NCBI RefSeq assembly: GCF_000002075.1 | Contig: NW_004797468.1 | Coordinates: 630,992 to 694,991 of the forward strand | Length of the DNA: 64,000 nucleotides | Reading direction: 5' to 3' | Source: Aplysia californica | Lineage: Eukaryota > Mollusca > Gastropoda > Aplysiida > Aplysiidae | Shown: piece by piece, positions 47,301-56,760 of the stretch | Position numbering within the stretch: position 1 is the stretch's first letter | Layout: each line of letters starts with the position of its first letter | Position numbers and translations under genes: made by a program | Notes under the pieces: model-generated | Told to the model about the DNA's origin: nothing | The model's database searches: none | Seen by the model: only the letters and a program-made list of their open reading frames with translations

Positions 47301-50250
47301 ACCATTTGGAGTTAAGAGTTGGACCTTATGGTACCAAATGTCGGATTTTGACCATTTGGAGTTAAGAGTTGGACCTTATAGGAAGTTCAAAGCTGAATGG
47401 AAGGGTCTTTGAATTTTTTAGGTATCTCAAGTAGTTTTTGAGATACTGCACATTTTGCCAGGTAGGGTATAAAAACATGACGTAATATAATTTTGAGAAA
47501 ATGAGCTTTTAAGTTTAACAAACGTGAGAACACATACAAACTTTTTAAAAAGAAATTTTTTAATGTATTTTTGCTTGGAAAATTCATTTCCAATTTGGCA
47601 TTCAGGTGACATCAATATCATGAATGGAATTTCAATGGTAAAACATAGCAGGGAAGAGAAAAGACATTGAGCTTTTAGTACATCAGTGTAATGGTTTGCT
47701 GTGTGGGATGGGGAAGAAGTTATACCGTTTCAAACATAGACAAAAATGTAAACTTCTGAACCGACTACAGCAAAGTCACTTCAGGGCTCATTAACCCCGT
47801 GACCCCGAGCCGGGGAGCTCCGGCGGGCTGCTGTGTCACGCTAACTAAAAGTAACAGAATCGGGCGAAAAGTGACGCTGTGCACAATACTGTGGAATCGG
47901 GCACTGGTCGAAATAACAAAGTTGAAGAAATCAACTTTTTTCCACACGTGCAATTTTTATCAAATTTTATGTTTTGGGTTCAACATATTTTCTGCCCATT
48001 AAAAAAAATATTCCTGTGTGAAAATTTACTGAAAAACATGAATCAAAGATACAAAAAATGTAAACTTTTTGCAGTTTCCAAGGACACTACAGCTAACTTT
48101 GGTGGACATTTTCTGGCTAATTGTACATCAGACACCAAGCGACCCCACCTCCTTCAGTCATAAATATCTCGACTTCCATTCAAGATAGATGAGTATTTCA
48201 TTCATTATGAATATGCAGGGCAAATGAACAGGCTTTAAGATGATAATGAAGGTTTTCCTTTTTTATCCCTCAAGTTATCCCCATACTTTATCATGAAAGC
48301 AGTTTTGTTTTGTTCTTATTGTGTTCCTGTTTTTACAAAAGTGACTGTATGTTGCTGTTCCTTGACAGAAAAACTGAGTTTTGTTCTGTTTTGTGAAGGG
48401 CGCAACAGTTACAAAACGTGTTCTTTAAATAAATCAAACTTTGATTGTACTCCTTTTTTGCTTTTACGTGCTCGCATTTGACCTTATGCAGTTGCGAGTG
48501 CCACTCAACTCTTACCAAACTACCTAGACTAACCAGTTTTACTTTATGAGACGAACATTTGAATGTTTGTTTGTTTCTTTCAGCTTCTCACGCATATGCC
48601 CCACAGTCGGAAGATTGAAAAGGAGGCAGACAAGGTTGGCCTCATGTTTGCTGCTAAGGTGAGATGGAATGTGTAGATCCACCAGTTATGTTGGAAATTG
48701 TTTTTTTGTAACAAATAACTAAAGTTGTATAAAAAGTCACTGGCATCACAACCAAATCATTTTGGCTTCTTCCAGGCTGTTGTTAGGGGCGCGTACCGTT
48801 CCCGAACACAGCACTGTAAGGGACACGTACACTTCCCCAGCACTGTAAGGGACACGTACACTTCCCCAGCACTGTGTAAGGGACACGTACACATCCCCAG
48901 CACTGTAAGGGACACGTACACTTCCCCAGCACTGTAAGGGACACGTACACTTCCCCAGCACTGTAAGGGACACGTACACTTCCCCAGCACTGTAAGGGAC
49001 ACGTACACTTCCCCAGCACTGTAAGGGACACGTACACTTCCCCAGCACTGTAAGGGACACGTACACTTCCCCAGCACTGTGTAAGGGACACGTTCACATC
49101 CCCAGCACTGTAAGGGACACGTACATTTCCCTAGCACTGGACTGTGACACGCGTACGGTACTCTTCAACAACACTGCACTGTAAGGGACACGTACACTTC
49201 CCCAGCACTGGACTGTGACACGCGTGCGGCACTCTTCAACAGCACTGCACTGTTAGTTTTCGGGACGCATGCATACGCTTCCACATCTCTTCAGAATTAT
49301 TGAGCGGTATTTGTGACATGGACGTCACAATACAGGGGAACTCGGTTTTAACAAGCTCGGATTCAACAAGAACTCAGATTCAACGAGAGGAGATGAATTC
49401 CCCTTTTTTTGTGTTTTTTTCTTTAAAATCAGTAAAAAATAACCCATCTTCAACAAGCACTTAAATCAGCAAGCTGGGATTCAACGAGGTCGCTGCCAGG
49501 GTGAACAGCCCCCACTGACGTGGCTTCGCTCATTTCCCCCCGCAAAGAACTTTATCTCTCCCTGGAAACCATCCATTGCACCTGCATCGTGAACCATTAT
49601 CATTTGCTTAGCCGATTGCCTGTGACCAACCTGCAGCCTTCTTTCATACCAACACATGCATTGTTGGCACGCGCTCGTGTCTACTCTAGGCCTAGGCTAG
49701 CGTGTTTCGGGGTCGGATAGGCGGCCTCCACACGTGTGACTGTGTGTGCGTGTGTCGGAAGGGGGGGGGGGAGGGGGGCACCAGCGGTCGGGTGTGGAAC
49801 GTCGCAGATACAAATGTCTCACAGTCTTTTTCCCCCCCAGCAACTGTTACAATGATAAGCTAGTCTTGACGTAGATCTACGTGACGAATTGTGCGCTGGT
49901 CTGGAATGAAAAGTTGCCGTATGCTAGGCTCTAGACGGCAACACAAGTTTTTGACAAGCAATCGAGATGACACAGGCGTACATTTGAACTAATACTAATT
50001 GGTCTTTTTTTTTCACAGGCGTTTCAGGCACCACTTGTTACTTCTCTTTATACATTACTTGCTCAGCGCCTGTAACTGTAACTGTAACTGTAACTGTAAC
50101 TGTAATTATCTACACAAAACCTCGTGTTTGCTATAACGAACACTCGGATTCAACGAGATTGTAGTTCCGGCCCGACGACCTCGTTGAATCCAAGTTCCAC
50201 TGCAGTACAGATTTTCTACTATGATGATGTTTCAATTGCCTAAATCTATC

Positions 50251-50287
<37 letters not shown>

Positions 50288-52539
50288 GGGTGGAGGGAGA
50301 GAGAAACAGAGAGAGAGAAAAGGGGAGTAGAAAGAGGGAGGGAGAGAAAGATTTTTGTGTTTTAGTGATTTTTTATGAAAATATGGCACACAATTTCCAC
50401 TCTTACTGAATACCACTGTTGTGCTCTGTTCATCATCCCAGGCCTGCTACGACGTCCGAGCTGGGAGTGTACTCTGGCAGAAAATGGCACTAAACGAAAA
50501 GCTCACTACAGAGGCGACAGAGCAGTTGCCAGAGTGGATGTCCACCCACCCAGACAGCAGTAAGCGAGCAGAACACCTGGACTTTCTTCTGCCCCTGGTT
50601 AGTGTTCTCCTTTGTCAAGAAGTGGTTGGTTGGCGGGTGCTCTGCTGTGGTTTGCTTCTTCTTTCCTGTCAAACATCTATCGTCCTTATCTCCCCTTCTT
50701 CTTTTTTATGTTTGTTACTCTCTTGTAACACCTCTAATCTTCTGGCGCTCATATGACCTTATGCAGTTGCGAGCGCCGTAAAACGTCTACTACTAAACTA
50801 AAAAACTAAAATGAAGTTGTATAAATGGAAAGATGGGAACTCCACAATGTTTGTCTCTAACAGGGCAAAGTTGGGAGATCTATCATTCGAAAATTACTTT
50901 AAACAAGCTGACTAGCGAAACAGATTGTTTTTCCTCCTATATAGAGCATGATCAACCAAAGGAACACAGTGCCTTAAATATTTTGAAAAATAATCTAATG
51001 ATTAAAATTGTGACCAAAAGAGAGTGTAACATATTGTAACATGTGCAACCAAGAGTTTGAACAAATAGAGTGTTCCTTTTTTTTCCAACATGATATAGGT
51101 GAAAGGTTAATAAAATTACAACAGCAGGACAAGACCTTTCAAACACTGCTGCTGCTAATGACATACCTTACCTTCATATGTGTGTCAGCTTGACTTCACT
51201 TTATTTTGAATGACAGTTTCCCTCATGCTCCTTACCTTTGAGTAGAATGTTGGAAAAAAAGTGTTTTCTTAGAAAACAGACCCAGTGTCAGACAGTTCTG
51301 TTCTGGTAGCCTGCTCGTATCAAATGTATTTTGTGAACATTTTCACCAAGAAAAGTAGATTTTTGCATGAAAAACAAGAATGACATTGTTTGTTTTTATG
51401 CAATTGAATATTTTCAGTTTCATTATTTTTGCTAGACATTGGCTGGATTTTATCTAGAGACAAGATTAGGCCTGTTATCCTCACAAATGAGTTATGCTGA
51501 TTATTTTTCCCCATTTCTATGTGTACTTTTTCATCATCATCATCATCATCATCATGGCCTTTCTCACCCTGGGTCAGGATATAGGCCACGAACAAACACT
51601 CTCCACCTTTCCCTATCCTGGGCTAGTGGCTTGATGTCACTCCACGTCTTCCCACTTGTCTATACATCCATTTCCGTGACTCTTCTCCAGGTTCCATGAG
51701 GTCTTCCCCTTGATCTTTTACCCTGTGGGTTCCAATCTAACACTTTTCTTGTTATGCAGCTGCTTGACTTCCTGAGAGTGTGTCCAATCCATCGCCAACG
51801 TCTTCTTCCCACCTCATCTCTGACTGGGCTCTGTCTCGTTCTTCTTAATACTTCCTCATTGTTAATCCTGTCTGTCCATCTGATCCTCAGTAGCTTCCTA
51901 AGACACTTGTTTAAGAAAACCTGGATCCTCTTTATGCACGTCTGAGATGCATTTCACGTCTCACATCCATACAACAAGACTGACTTCACATTTGAGTTGA
52001 AAGTTCTAAGGTTTGTTCGTAATGAGATATCCCTGATCCTCCAAATCCTGTTCAAAAAAATAAATGCAGTCTGTGCCTTTCCAATGCGGGACTTTATTTC
52101 AGCGCCTGTTCCTCCCTCTCTGTCAATTATACTCCCAAGATAACAAAAGGATTCGACGTCTTCCAGCGCATTTCCCTCTACTGTGACCTGCTCCTTTCGT
52201 AGTGCATCTATCCTTGGGACATTTGACTTTCTCGGGCGGATCCTCAATCCAACAGACTCTGATAGGCTGTTTAAAATTGTTGTCTTTGCTTGCATCTGTT
52301 CCTGAGTGTGTGACAGGTACTTTTTCGTGTTGTTTATATTTTGTTTTATGAAAGTATAGTCATACTTCTCTTGTTTATTTGGTTTCCAGGCTGAGACGTG
52401 GAGGGACTCGATGAAGTGTCCTCGCCTGCCCAAACACGATCCCCGACAGACTGTTATTGCTGTCTCTCAAGAAGTTGATAACATTCTTGCTGCAAAAAAG
52501 GCAGGACAGAATTTGAAGCAAGTTGAGAAGGCTTCATGA
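37894..52539 (+). CDS. OMA1: Mitochondrial metalloendopeptidase OMA1, complete, 8 coding exons
   Basis: Coding exons: 37894-38360, 40799-41027, 41553-41729, 44352-44459, 45676-45804, 48584-48658, 50442-50597, 52390-52539. All junctions are GT-AG with consistent phase, giving about 496 codons (human 524). Order of parts: basic Ser/Arg-rich N-terminus with few acidic residues, fitting a mitochondrial presequence; FHTSPRRPISPILLMLVKP before the conserved GRSVRKWF; membrane segment about 182-200; M48 protease domain with HEVAH at 317-321 and third zinc ligand Glu384 in EKEADKVGL; second hydrophobic stretch about 336-353; WMSTHPDSSKRAEHL near the C-terminus. By family knowledge it cleaves OPA1 and DELE1 at the inner membrane under stress. 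ATG 37894 (A at -3) precedes another in-frame ATG at 37909, and an upstream in-frame ATG at 37837 exists. Introns carry several transposons and minisatellites. Not checked against transcripts. Confidence 0.93.
38971..39278 (+). repeat. 75-bp tandem repeat, 4 copies, OMA1 intron 1
   Basis: Unit holds caagtgtcccaggaactgca, tgaattgtctcgtctgaatt, gtttggatcagcgagcgtgt, ccttgtaggcttctt. Since 75 is divisible by 3, one plus frame and one minus frame both stay open through the array, giving false 151- and 158-codon frames. Confidence 0.95.
39404..39538 (+). repeat. (CA)n with catcacac motifs
   Basis: Imperfect acacacatcac repeats in OMA1 intron 1. Confidence 0.9.
40010..40620. mobile_element. Tc1/mariner-type short element, 611 bp (OMA1 intron 1)
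   Basis: TA on both sides. Inverted ends cagtcgaacctgcc and the reverse of cacaggttcgactg. No transposase frame. Ends about 180 bp before OMA1 exon 2. Confidence 0.7.
40799..41027 (+). CDS. OMA1: OMA1 exon 2: GRxIRKWW region and membrane segment
   Basis: 229 nt. SVRKWFRGLGPEEREKVWAA, then a hydrophobic segment, then YTHIEETPITGRKRFIAF, matching human FTHLEVSPITGRSKLLLL. Donor aca|gttagt is a weak 5' splice site, followed within 60 nt by a T-run and a 16-G run. Confidence 0.92.
41068..41091 (+). repeat. G-run (16 G + 6 G) downstream of OMA1 exon 2 donor
   Basis: 16 consecutive G, tt, 6 G on the transcript strand, 40 nt into intron 2, after a T-run. Confidence 0.9.
41553..41729 (+). CDS. OMA1: OMA1 exon 3: N-terminal part of the M48 domain
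   Basis: 177 nt, phase 0 at both ends. FTENDIETLRVIDVMGRLLE ... KWEIYVVNDPVCNACVLP, matching human INWVIHVVDSPIINAFVLP. Acceptor catctacag and donor cca|gtaagt. Confidence 0.92.
41827..41930 (+). repeat. About 48-bp direct duplication in OMA1 intron 3
   Basis: actgtgtggagaagttgtca tgaatgacatttctatactt occurs twice in a row; the second copy has a small tttct duplication. Confidence 0.8.
42060..42740 (+). mobile_element. Possible Tc1/mariner-type element, one end only
   Basis: TA then cagtggaacctgtgtaagac, matching the right end of the 40010-40620 element. No matching second end found, so the right limit is a guess. Confidence 0.35.
43471..43915 (-). mobile_element. Palindrome-ended element A, copy 9 (OMA1 intron 3)
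   Basis: Left attgtgtcacggcgcggtga, right tgcttgatttctccatg then ttgcctcacaat; reverse orientation. Confidence 0.8.
43960..44290 (-). pseudogene. LINE C-terminal fragment in OMA1 intron 3
   Basis: Minus strand reads RRMLRIPWTARKTNEEVLVE, RKRQAKFFGHTMRKE, GKRGRGRQREKILDRMTTWL, the C-terminal part of RTE-like LINE polyproteins, ending in a short (atg)n tail at about 43965. 5'-truncated; this piece is open throughout. Its frame runs by chance into the antisense of OMA1 exon 4. Confidence 0.8.
44352..44459 (+). CDS. OMA1: OMA1 exon 4: catalytic HEVAH zinc motif
   Basis: 108 nt. NGCVFVFNGMLKIASSQDEL, then AIVLGHEVAHAVLSHG. The HExxH motif gives two zinc ligands and the catalytic Glu318. A LINE fragment on the opposite strand ends about 65 bp upstream of the exon. 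Confidence 0.94.
44628..45466. mobile_element. piggyBac-like element in OMA1 intron 4 with an acidic N-terminal frame
   Basis: TTAA at both ends; inverted ends ttaactctttttatcc and ggataaaaagagttaa. A minus-strand frame (44823 to about 45075) begins with an acidic Ser/Asp run (DDNEQDLDSFNSDSDHGEG) like piggyBac transposase N-termini, then stops; no catalytic part. A 34-bp tandem array lies near the right end. Confidence 0.65.
45296..45452 (+). repeat. 34-bp repeat, about 4.6 copies
   Basis: Unit ctgagtatactcgtagcccg plus gactggtcctcgtt, inside the piggyBac-like element. Confidence 0.92.
45676..45804 (+). CDS. OMA1: OMA1 exon 5: second hydrophobic segment
   Basis: 129 nt. VEELSLGAFVDYFVILCLAA, then IWCILPSDGIALVTHWFYNK and VIQ; human AEKAGMVHLLDFLGMIFLTM. 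Donor cag|gtaggt. Confidence 0.92.
46120..47279. other. OMA1 intron 5, unassigned part
   Basis: A GC-rich patch at 46150-46265 (gcagcggggggttccccgcc) of unknown nature, then AT-rich unique sequence. No exon supported. Confidence 0.3.
47280..47379 (+). repeat. 50-bp direct repeat, 2 copies
   Basis: ggtaccaaaagtcggatttt gaccatttggagttaagagt tggaccttat occurs twice. Confidence 0.85.
47886..48247 (+). mobile_element. Palindrome-ended element A, partial copy 10 (OMA1 intron 5)
   Basis: Starts actgtggaatcgggcactgg; matches element A through ggctttaagatgataat and lacks the right end. Confidence 0.65.
48584..48658 (+). CDS. OMA1: OMA1 exon 6: third zinc ligand (EKEADK)
   Basis: 75 nt. LLTHMPHSRKIEKEADKVGL, then MFAAK. 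Human RPYSRKLEAEADKIGLLLAAK. Glu384 in the EADK motif is the expected third zinc ligand. The following intron holds a 29-bp array and a pogo-like element. Confidence 0.93.
48806..49210 (+). repeat. 29-bp minisatellite, about 12 copies, OMA1 intron 6
   Basis: Unit ctgtaagggacacgtacact plus tccccagca. As 29 is 3n-1, three overlapping minus frames read the same peptide; these are not genes. Confidence 0.94.
49333..50202. mobile_element. pogo/Tigger-like non-autonomous element, copy 2 (OMA1 intron 6)
   Basis: Collinear with 36371-37214 along the whole length (for example acttaaatcagc, gtcgctgccagggtgaacag, gctagtcttgacgt). Inverted ends caggggaactcgg and caagttccactg. It contains an extra (aactgt)n run at 50074-50105. 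Confidence 0.75.
50253..50352 (+). repeat. (GA)n tract
   Basis: gagaga repeats with ggg interruptions, ending about 90 bp before OMA1 exon 7. Confidence 0.9.
50442..50597 (+). CDS. OMA1: OMA1 exon 7: C-terminal WMSTHP motif
   Basis: 156 nt. ACYDVRAGSVLWQKMALNEK ... LPEWMSTHPDSSKRAEHLDF LLPL; human [20 protein letters not shown] LIPQ. Donor ctg|gttagt. A reverse copy of the roughly 200-bp dispersed repeat B begins within about 10 nt of this donor. Confidence 0.93.
50606..50815 (-). repeat. Dispersed repeat B, full reverse copy
   Basis: The reverse complement reads tttagttttttagtttagta, gttttacggcgctcgcaact, gtgttacaagagagtaacaa, cagagcacccgccaaccaac. Begins within about 10 nt of the OMA1 exon 7 donor. 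Confidence 0.75.
51530..52320 (-). pseudogene. LINE 3' fragment with (ATG)n tail in OMA1 intron 7
   Basis: Minus strand reads LSHTQEQMQAKTTILNSLSE, GNALEDVESFCYLGSIIDRE, GKAQTAFIFLNRIWRIRDIS, SNVKSVLLYGCET, then a stop and further decayed frame to a (atg)n run at 51532-51555. RTE-like C-terminal half; 5'-truncated about 70 bp before OMA1 exon 8. Confidence 0.85.
52390..52539 (+). CDS. OMA1: OMA1 exon 8: last coding exon with stop
   Basis: 150 nt ending in TGA. AETWRDSMKCPRLPKHDPRQ and a Lys-rich tail LKQVEKAS. The tail is less conserved than the rest, but frame and acceptor (tttccag) fit. The preceding intron holds a LINE fragment reaching to about 70 bp of this exon. Confidence 0.9.
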   Translation, partial: AETWRDSMKCPRLPKHDPRQTVIAVSQEVDNILAAKKAGQNLKQVEKAS

Positions 52540-52765
52540 AAACATATAGTTCTTTTGCTGTCACTTGAGAAATTCAGTTACTAACTGCAAACTCACTCAA
52601 GAAAGCAGGTTCAAACAGTGTTAGCGTTACTTATGTTTTGCTGTTACTGCAAAGAATTGTTGGTTGTTACCATGTTTGTTTTGTTACTAAAGTCCTTATT
52701 GGTCATGATACTATTTATAGAGAAATGATAATCTGCTGACTAATCCATTGATGTTTTGTTGTTGA

Positions 52766-52976
52766 TCGTCAAAATGAAGTTGTAGCCTGGTGATGTACAT
52801 CGTCAAAATGAAGTTGTAGCCTGGTGATGTAGATCGTCAAAATGAAGTTGTAGCCTGGTGATGTACATCGTCAAAATGAAGTTGTAGCCTGGTGATGTAG
52901 ATAGTCAAAATGAAGTTGTAGCCTGGTGATGTAGATCGTCAAAATGAAGTTGTAGCCTGGTGATGTACATCGATGA
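52766..52976 (+). repeat. 34-bp repeat, 6 copies, after the OMA1 stop
   Basis: Unit gatcgtcaaaatgaagttgt plus agcctggtgatgta, 230 nt after the stop codon, so probably in the 3' untranslated region. Confidence 0.94.
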
Positions 52977-53277
52977 TTTGGTGTGCAGGTAATTTTTCCA
53001 TTTGCCACTGCAATTATTGTGAGTAAGAGATCTCTCTCACTGTCTTGGCAGCTTGAAGTCGTGAAAGTAAATCACATCTTTATAGTCGATACAGTGAGGA
53101 ATGAGTGGATTTTTTAGAACATTTTGAAACTTACCAATGGCTTGATGAAATTTGAGTCTGCTTTTATTGCGATACTTGTGAAGTTATTGTTTTTGTAAAT
53201 TGACAAGTACAAGCAATGAATACAGCAGAGTCTTGTTTGATTTGAGACTGGATCATGTTGATCTTTGAAGAAAGATA

Positions 53278-53620
53278 GGATATGTAGGAGTAGGAGAACC
53301 AGAGATTCTAGAGATCAGAGACAACTTGTGTTAGGATATGTAGGAGTAGGAGAACCAGAGATTCTAGAGATCAGAGACAACTTGTGTTAGGATATGTAGG
53401 AGTAGGAGAACCATAGATTCTAGAGATCAGAGACAACTTGTGTTAGGATATGTAGGAGTAGGAGAACCAGAGATTCTAGAGATCAGAGACAACTTGTGTT
53501 AGGATATGTAGGAGTAGGAGAACCAGAGATTCTAGAGATCAGAGACAACTTGTGTTAGGATATGTAGGAGTAGGAGAACCAAAGACATCTGATTCTAGAG
53601 ATCAGAGACAACTTGTGTTG
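53278..53620 (+). repeat. 56-bp repeat, 6 copies, downstream of OMA1
   Basis: Unit ggatatgtaggagtaggaga, accagagattctagagatca, gagacaacttgtgtta. Confidence 0.95.
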
Positions 53621-54175
53621 ATGAAACCTTTTAGTCTCTTACATTCATGAAGTCTTTCCTGATGTGACTGTCATATCATCCTCCTACACCTAAAGATGGC
53701 CTTCTTGTATCGTGAGTTTGGAACATTCTTTTTCCCTTGGAATCTGTGTGCAGTGAGTTCTTGATGCATTCTATTTCCTAAGGTAACCTGTGCCAAAACA
53801 ATCTCTCCTACACATTTCATATGCTTTTGTTACGAAGTAGAAAGTGGATATTCTGGAGCTTTCAGTTTGTCCACTTATTTTATTATCCAAATTTTTTTAA
53901 TGTTAAAATGTTCGTGATCAGTCATGACTCGAAATTTGCAAAATTTGACGCTACCGTATTTAACGCCCGATTTCTAAGTTAAATTTCATGTATATTTTTG
54001 GTATGCATGTGTGTTTCTCCTATCAGCCCATACTAGGCGAGGCCTAGATCTAGATTTACATCTTGTCTTTTACCGCTTTTACTTATATGTGTCTCGATTG
54101 CCACCGATACAACCGTCCCCCGCCATTTGGGGAAAAGGAAATGAGAACACTTGGAAGCAGAAGGAAATGATTGGT

Positions 54176-55246
54176 GAGGTGTTGCATGCACAAAGCAAAA
54201 TGTTTTCCTGGTTCCCCCTAGACTGGGTGTCTCCGTGGACACAATGTAGGTTATTATTACAAGTAAAAGCACTTGATTCTCCATCAAGACATCCAATAGG
54301 GAAAGAAAAATAATGCAGGAAAGAAACCATACCATAAGCTGAGAAAAATATTCTGAACAGAGGAAAATACATTGTGAAAAAAAAAGGTATTTTCTAAATG
54401 GAAGTGTCTCCCGAGCCCAGGATCCTGGTCCACGGAGACACCCAGTCTAGGGGGAACCATGAAAACATTGAATGTGACCCGAGCCCAGGATCCTGGTCCA
54501 CGGAGACACCCAGTCTAGGGGGAACCATGAAAACATTGAATGTGACCCGAGCCCAGGATCCTGGTCCACGGAGACACCCAGTCTAGGGGGAACCATGAAA
54601 ACATTGAATGTGACCCGAGCCCAGGATCCTGGTCCACGGAGACCCCCAGTCTAGGGGGAACCATGAAAACATTGAATGTGACCCGAGCCCAGGATCCTGG
54701 TCCACGGAGACCCCCAGTCTAGGGGGAACCATGAAAACATTGAATGTGACCCGAGCCCAGGATCCTGGTCCACGGAGACCCCCAGTCTAGGGGGAACCAT
54801 GAAAACATTGAATGTGACCCGAGCCCAGGATCCTGGTCCACGGAGACCCCCAGTCTAGGGGGAGCCATGAAAACATTGAATGTGACCCGAGCCCAGGATC
54901 CTGGTCCACGGAGACCCCCAGTCTAGGGGGAGCCATGAAAACATTGAATGTGACCCGAGCCCAGGATCCTGGTCCACGGAGACCCCCAGTCTAGGGGGAG
55001 CCATGAAAACATTGAATGTGACCCGAGCCCAGGATCCTGGTCCACGGAGACCCCCAGTCTAGGGGGAACCATGAAAACATTGAATGTGACCCGAGCCCAG
55101 GATCCTGGTCCACGGAGACCCCCAGTCTAGGGGGAACCATGAAAACATTGAATGTGACCCGAGCCCAGGATCCTGGTCCACGGAGACCCCCAGTCTAGGG
55201 GGAACCATGAAAACATTTTGCTTTGTGCATGCGTCACTTCCACTGA
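54176..55246. mobile_element. Foldback-like element whose right arm is expanded into a 68-bp array
   Basis: Left arm 54176-54240 (gcatgcacaaagcaaaatgt, ggttccccctagactggg) is the inverse of 55182-55246. The inner part of the right arm is the last copy of the tandem unit. No coding content. Confidence 0.65.
54411..55216 (+). repeat. 68-bp minisatellite, 12 copies
   Basis: Unit gacccgagcccaggatcctg, gtccacggagacccccagtc, tagggggaaccatgaaaaca, ttgaatgt. The first copies read gacacccag and later ones gacccccag; a block of three reads ggagcc instead of ggaacc. Confidence 0.96.
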
Positions 55247-55343
55247 GCAGAAAAAAATGACAAAAAATCAACTACATTTGCCGAACAAATTGCTCCCCAC
55301 TATATTCCACCTGCACTATGTGGAGCAAGGTGTACACGTTGCT

Positions 55344-55404
55344 GTGTGTGTGTGGGTGTGTGTGTGTGGGGGGGGGGGGGGCAGGGGGGGGGGCAGGGGG
55401 GGGA
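55344..55404 (+). repeat. (GT)n and G-run tract
   Basis: gtgtgtg passing into G-rich sequence with a and ca interruptions. Confidence 0.9.
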
Positions 55405-56391
55405 GTTAGGACAGGAGAGTTCTAATTTTGCCCTTTGTTTTGTACTCATGCTCCCATTTTCTTTTTGTTCGTCTGTTTGATACATGTGTGCTGACTTTGA
55501 TTCATTGAGGATTGTTCTTTATCCACTGTTCTTGTGAGGGGGCACCGGGATTGTTTTTAGTTTTTGTATAATTTATTTAGGATTTTTGTAAAGAAAAGGT
55601 GACAGCTTTTTACCTGGCTGGTTTTACACAAAGTTTGATGGAACAGATTGGGGAAAAACCGTTATATAAAAATATAGAACCAATGGAACTATATGGTCTC
55701 CAAGCTTGAAGGGAACTCCCAACAGAGGACTTCAATTTGACTGTGATAATATATTACTATGACTAACATGTAGCTTCTGTTGTGCCAAAGGCTCTGTGGT
55801 TACTGGGAATTCAAAATGTTCTTCATATACTTATACAGCATCCGTGTGTGCTTTGAGTCTGAGATTAAAGATTGCTCCTTCTCTTGTGCTCCTTATTTCA
55901 TTTGCTTCAGTTTGTTCAAAACTTCATACAATAGATCTATTACTGTAATATTTCCACTTTGTCTTTTCATAGCCTACAAACTATAGGAGAGGATAAGAGA
56001 ATGCGGTCTGTATGCTTCAACTGTGCGATCTTATTTTCTTTTTAATGCATCTACCTTTTTTAATATCGTCTAATGATTGATCCACAGTAAAGTTTTTGCA
56101 TGTGTGCTTTTCGGCTATCGTTGGACCTCTTATTTCCCACTGTATTGCATTTGAAAAATTACTTGGTGGTGAGAAGCGAGTGGGGATAGGCAGTATACAG
56201 TGCACAGTATTATGACCATTAGTAGTTTCCAAGAAGGTTGAGTGTTGGTAAGATGTCACATGTTGGGTATTTTAAAAAATTTTATATGAAACTTAAAAGG
56301 CTTAATATATATTGACGGTAACATTTGATATCATGTAAGTCTGAAATTTTTACTATTCAGGAAAAACTATGTGCAGGTGTCAAGTTTGAAG
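55405..56391. other. Unassigned sequence between OMA1 and CZIB
   Basis: AT-rich, no exon recognised. Could include a long OMA1 3' untranslated region; attaaa at 55863 is a weak candidate signal. Confidence 0.3.
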
Positions 56392-56760
56392 TAGTGGTGG
56401 GCTTATCGAAATATTTTTACACATATCGAAGCGGTGAGAAAAATATCGATATTTCGATATTTTGAAATGCCCATCACTCAGCACCGCTTTTCCAGGAATT
56501 AGCAGACTGATTTTATCTTTTCCCCACACAATAAAACACAAACAAATTTATTTTTTTTATCAATTTTAAAAAATCGTTTTAAAAATTATAAAAATAGAAC
56601 ACAGTCGTGTTTAGCGTGTCGAAATATCGATAATTATCTATATAATATCGATGTATTATGTATTTGATGGCAAATTTCAATTTATCGACAACAATTATGT
56701 AATATCCAAAAAAAATTGATATCGTATCGAATTTGATATTGCTGATATCGCCCTTCACTA
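56392..56760. mobile_element. hAT-like short element rich in TATCGA motifs
   Basis: Ends tagtggtgggcttatcg and (reverse) tagtgaagggcgatatc. Flanking gtttgaag/gtgtcaag is an imperfect 8-bp duplication (6 of 8). The interior is full of atatcgat and tcgaaatatcg. Confidence 0.6.

Noticed and set aside
48746-49137. Three overlapping minus frames of the same repeated peptide
   Set aside because: The 29-bp period cycles the frames; array artefact.
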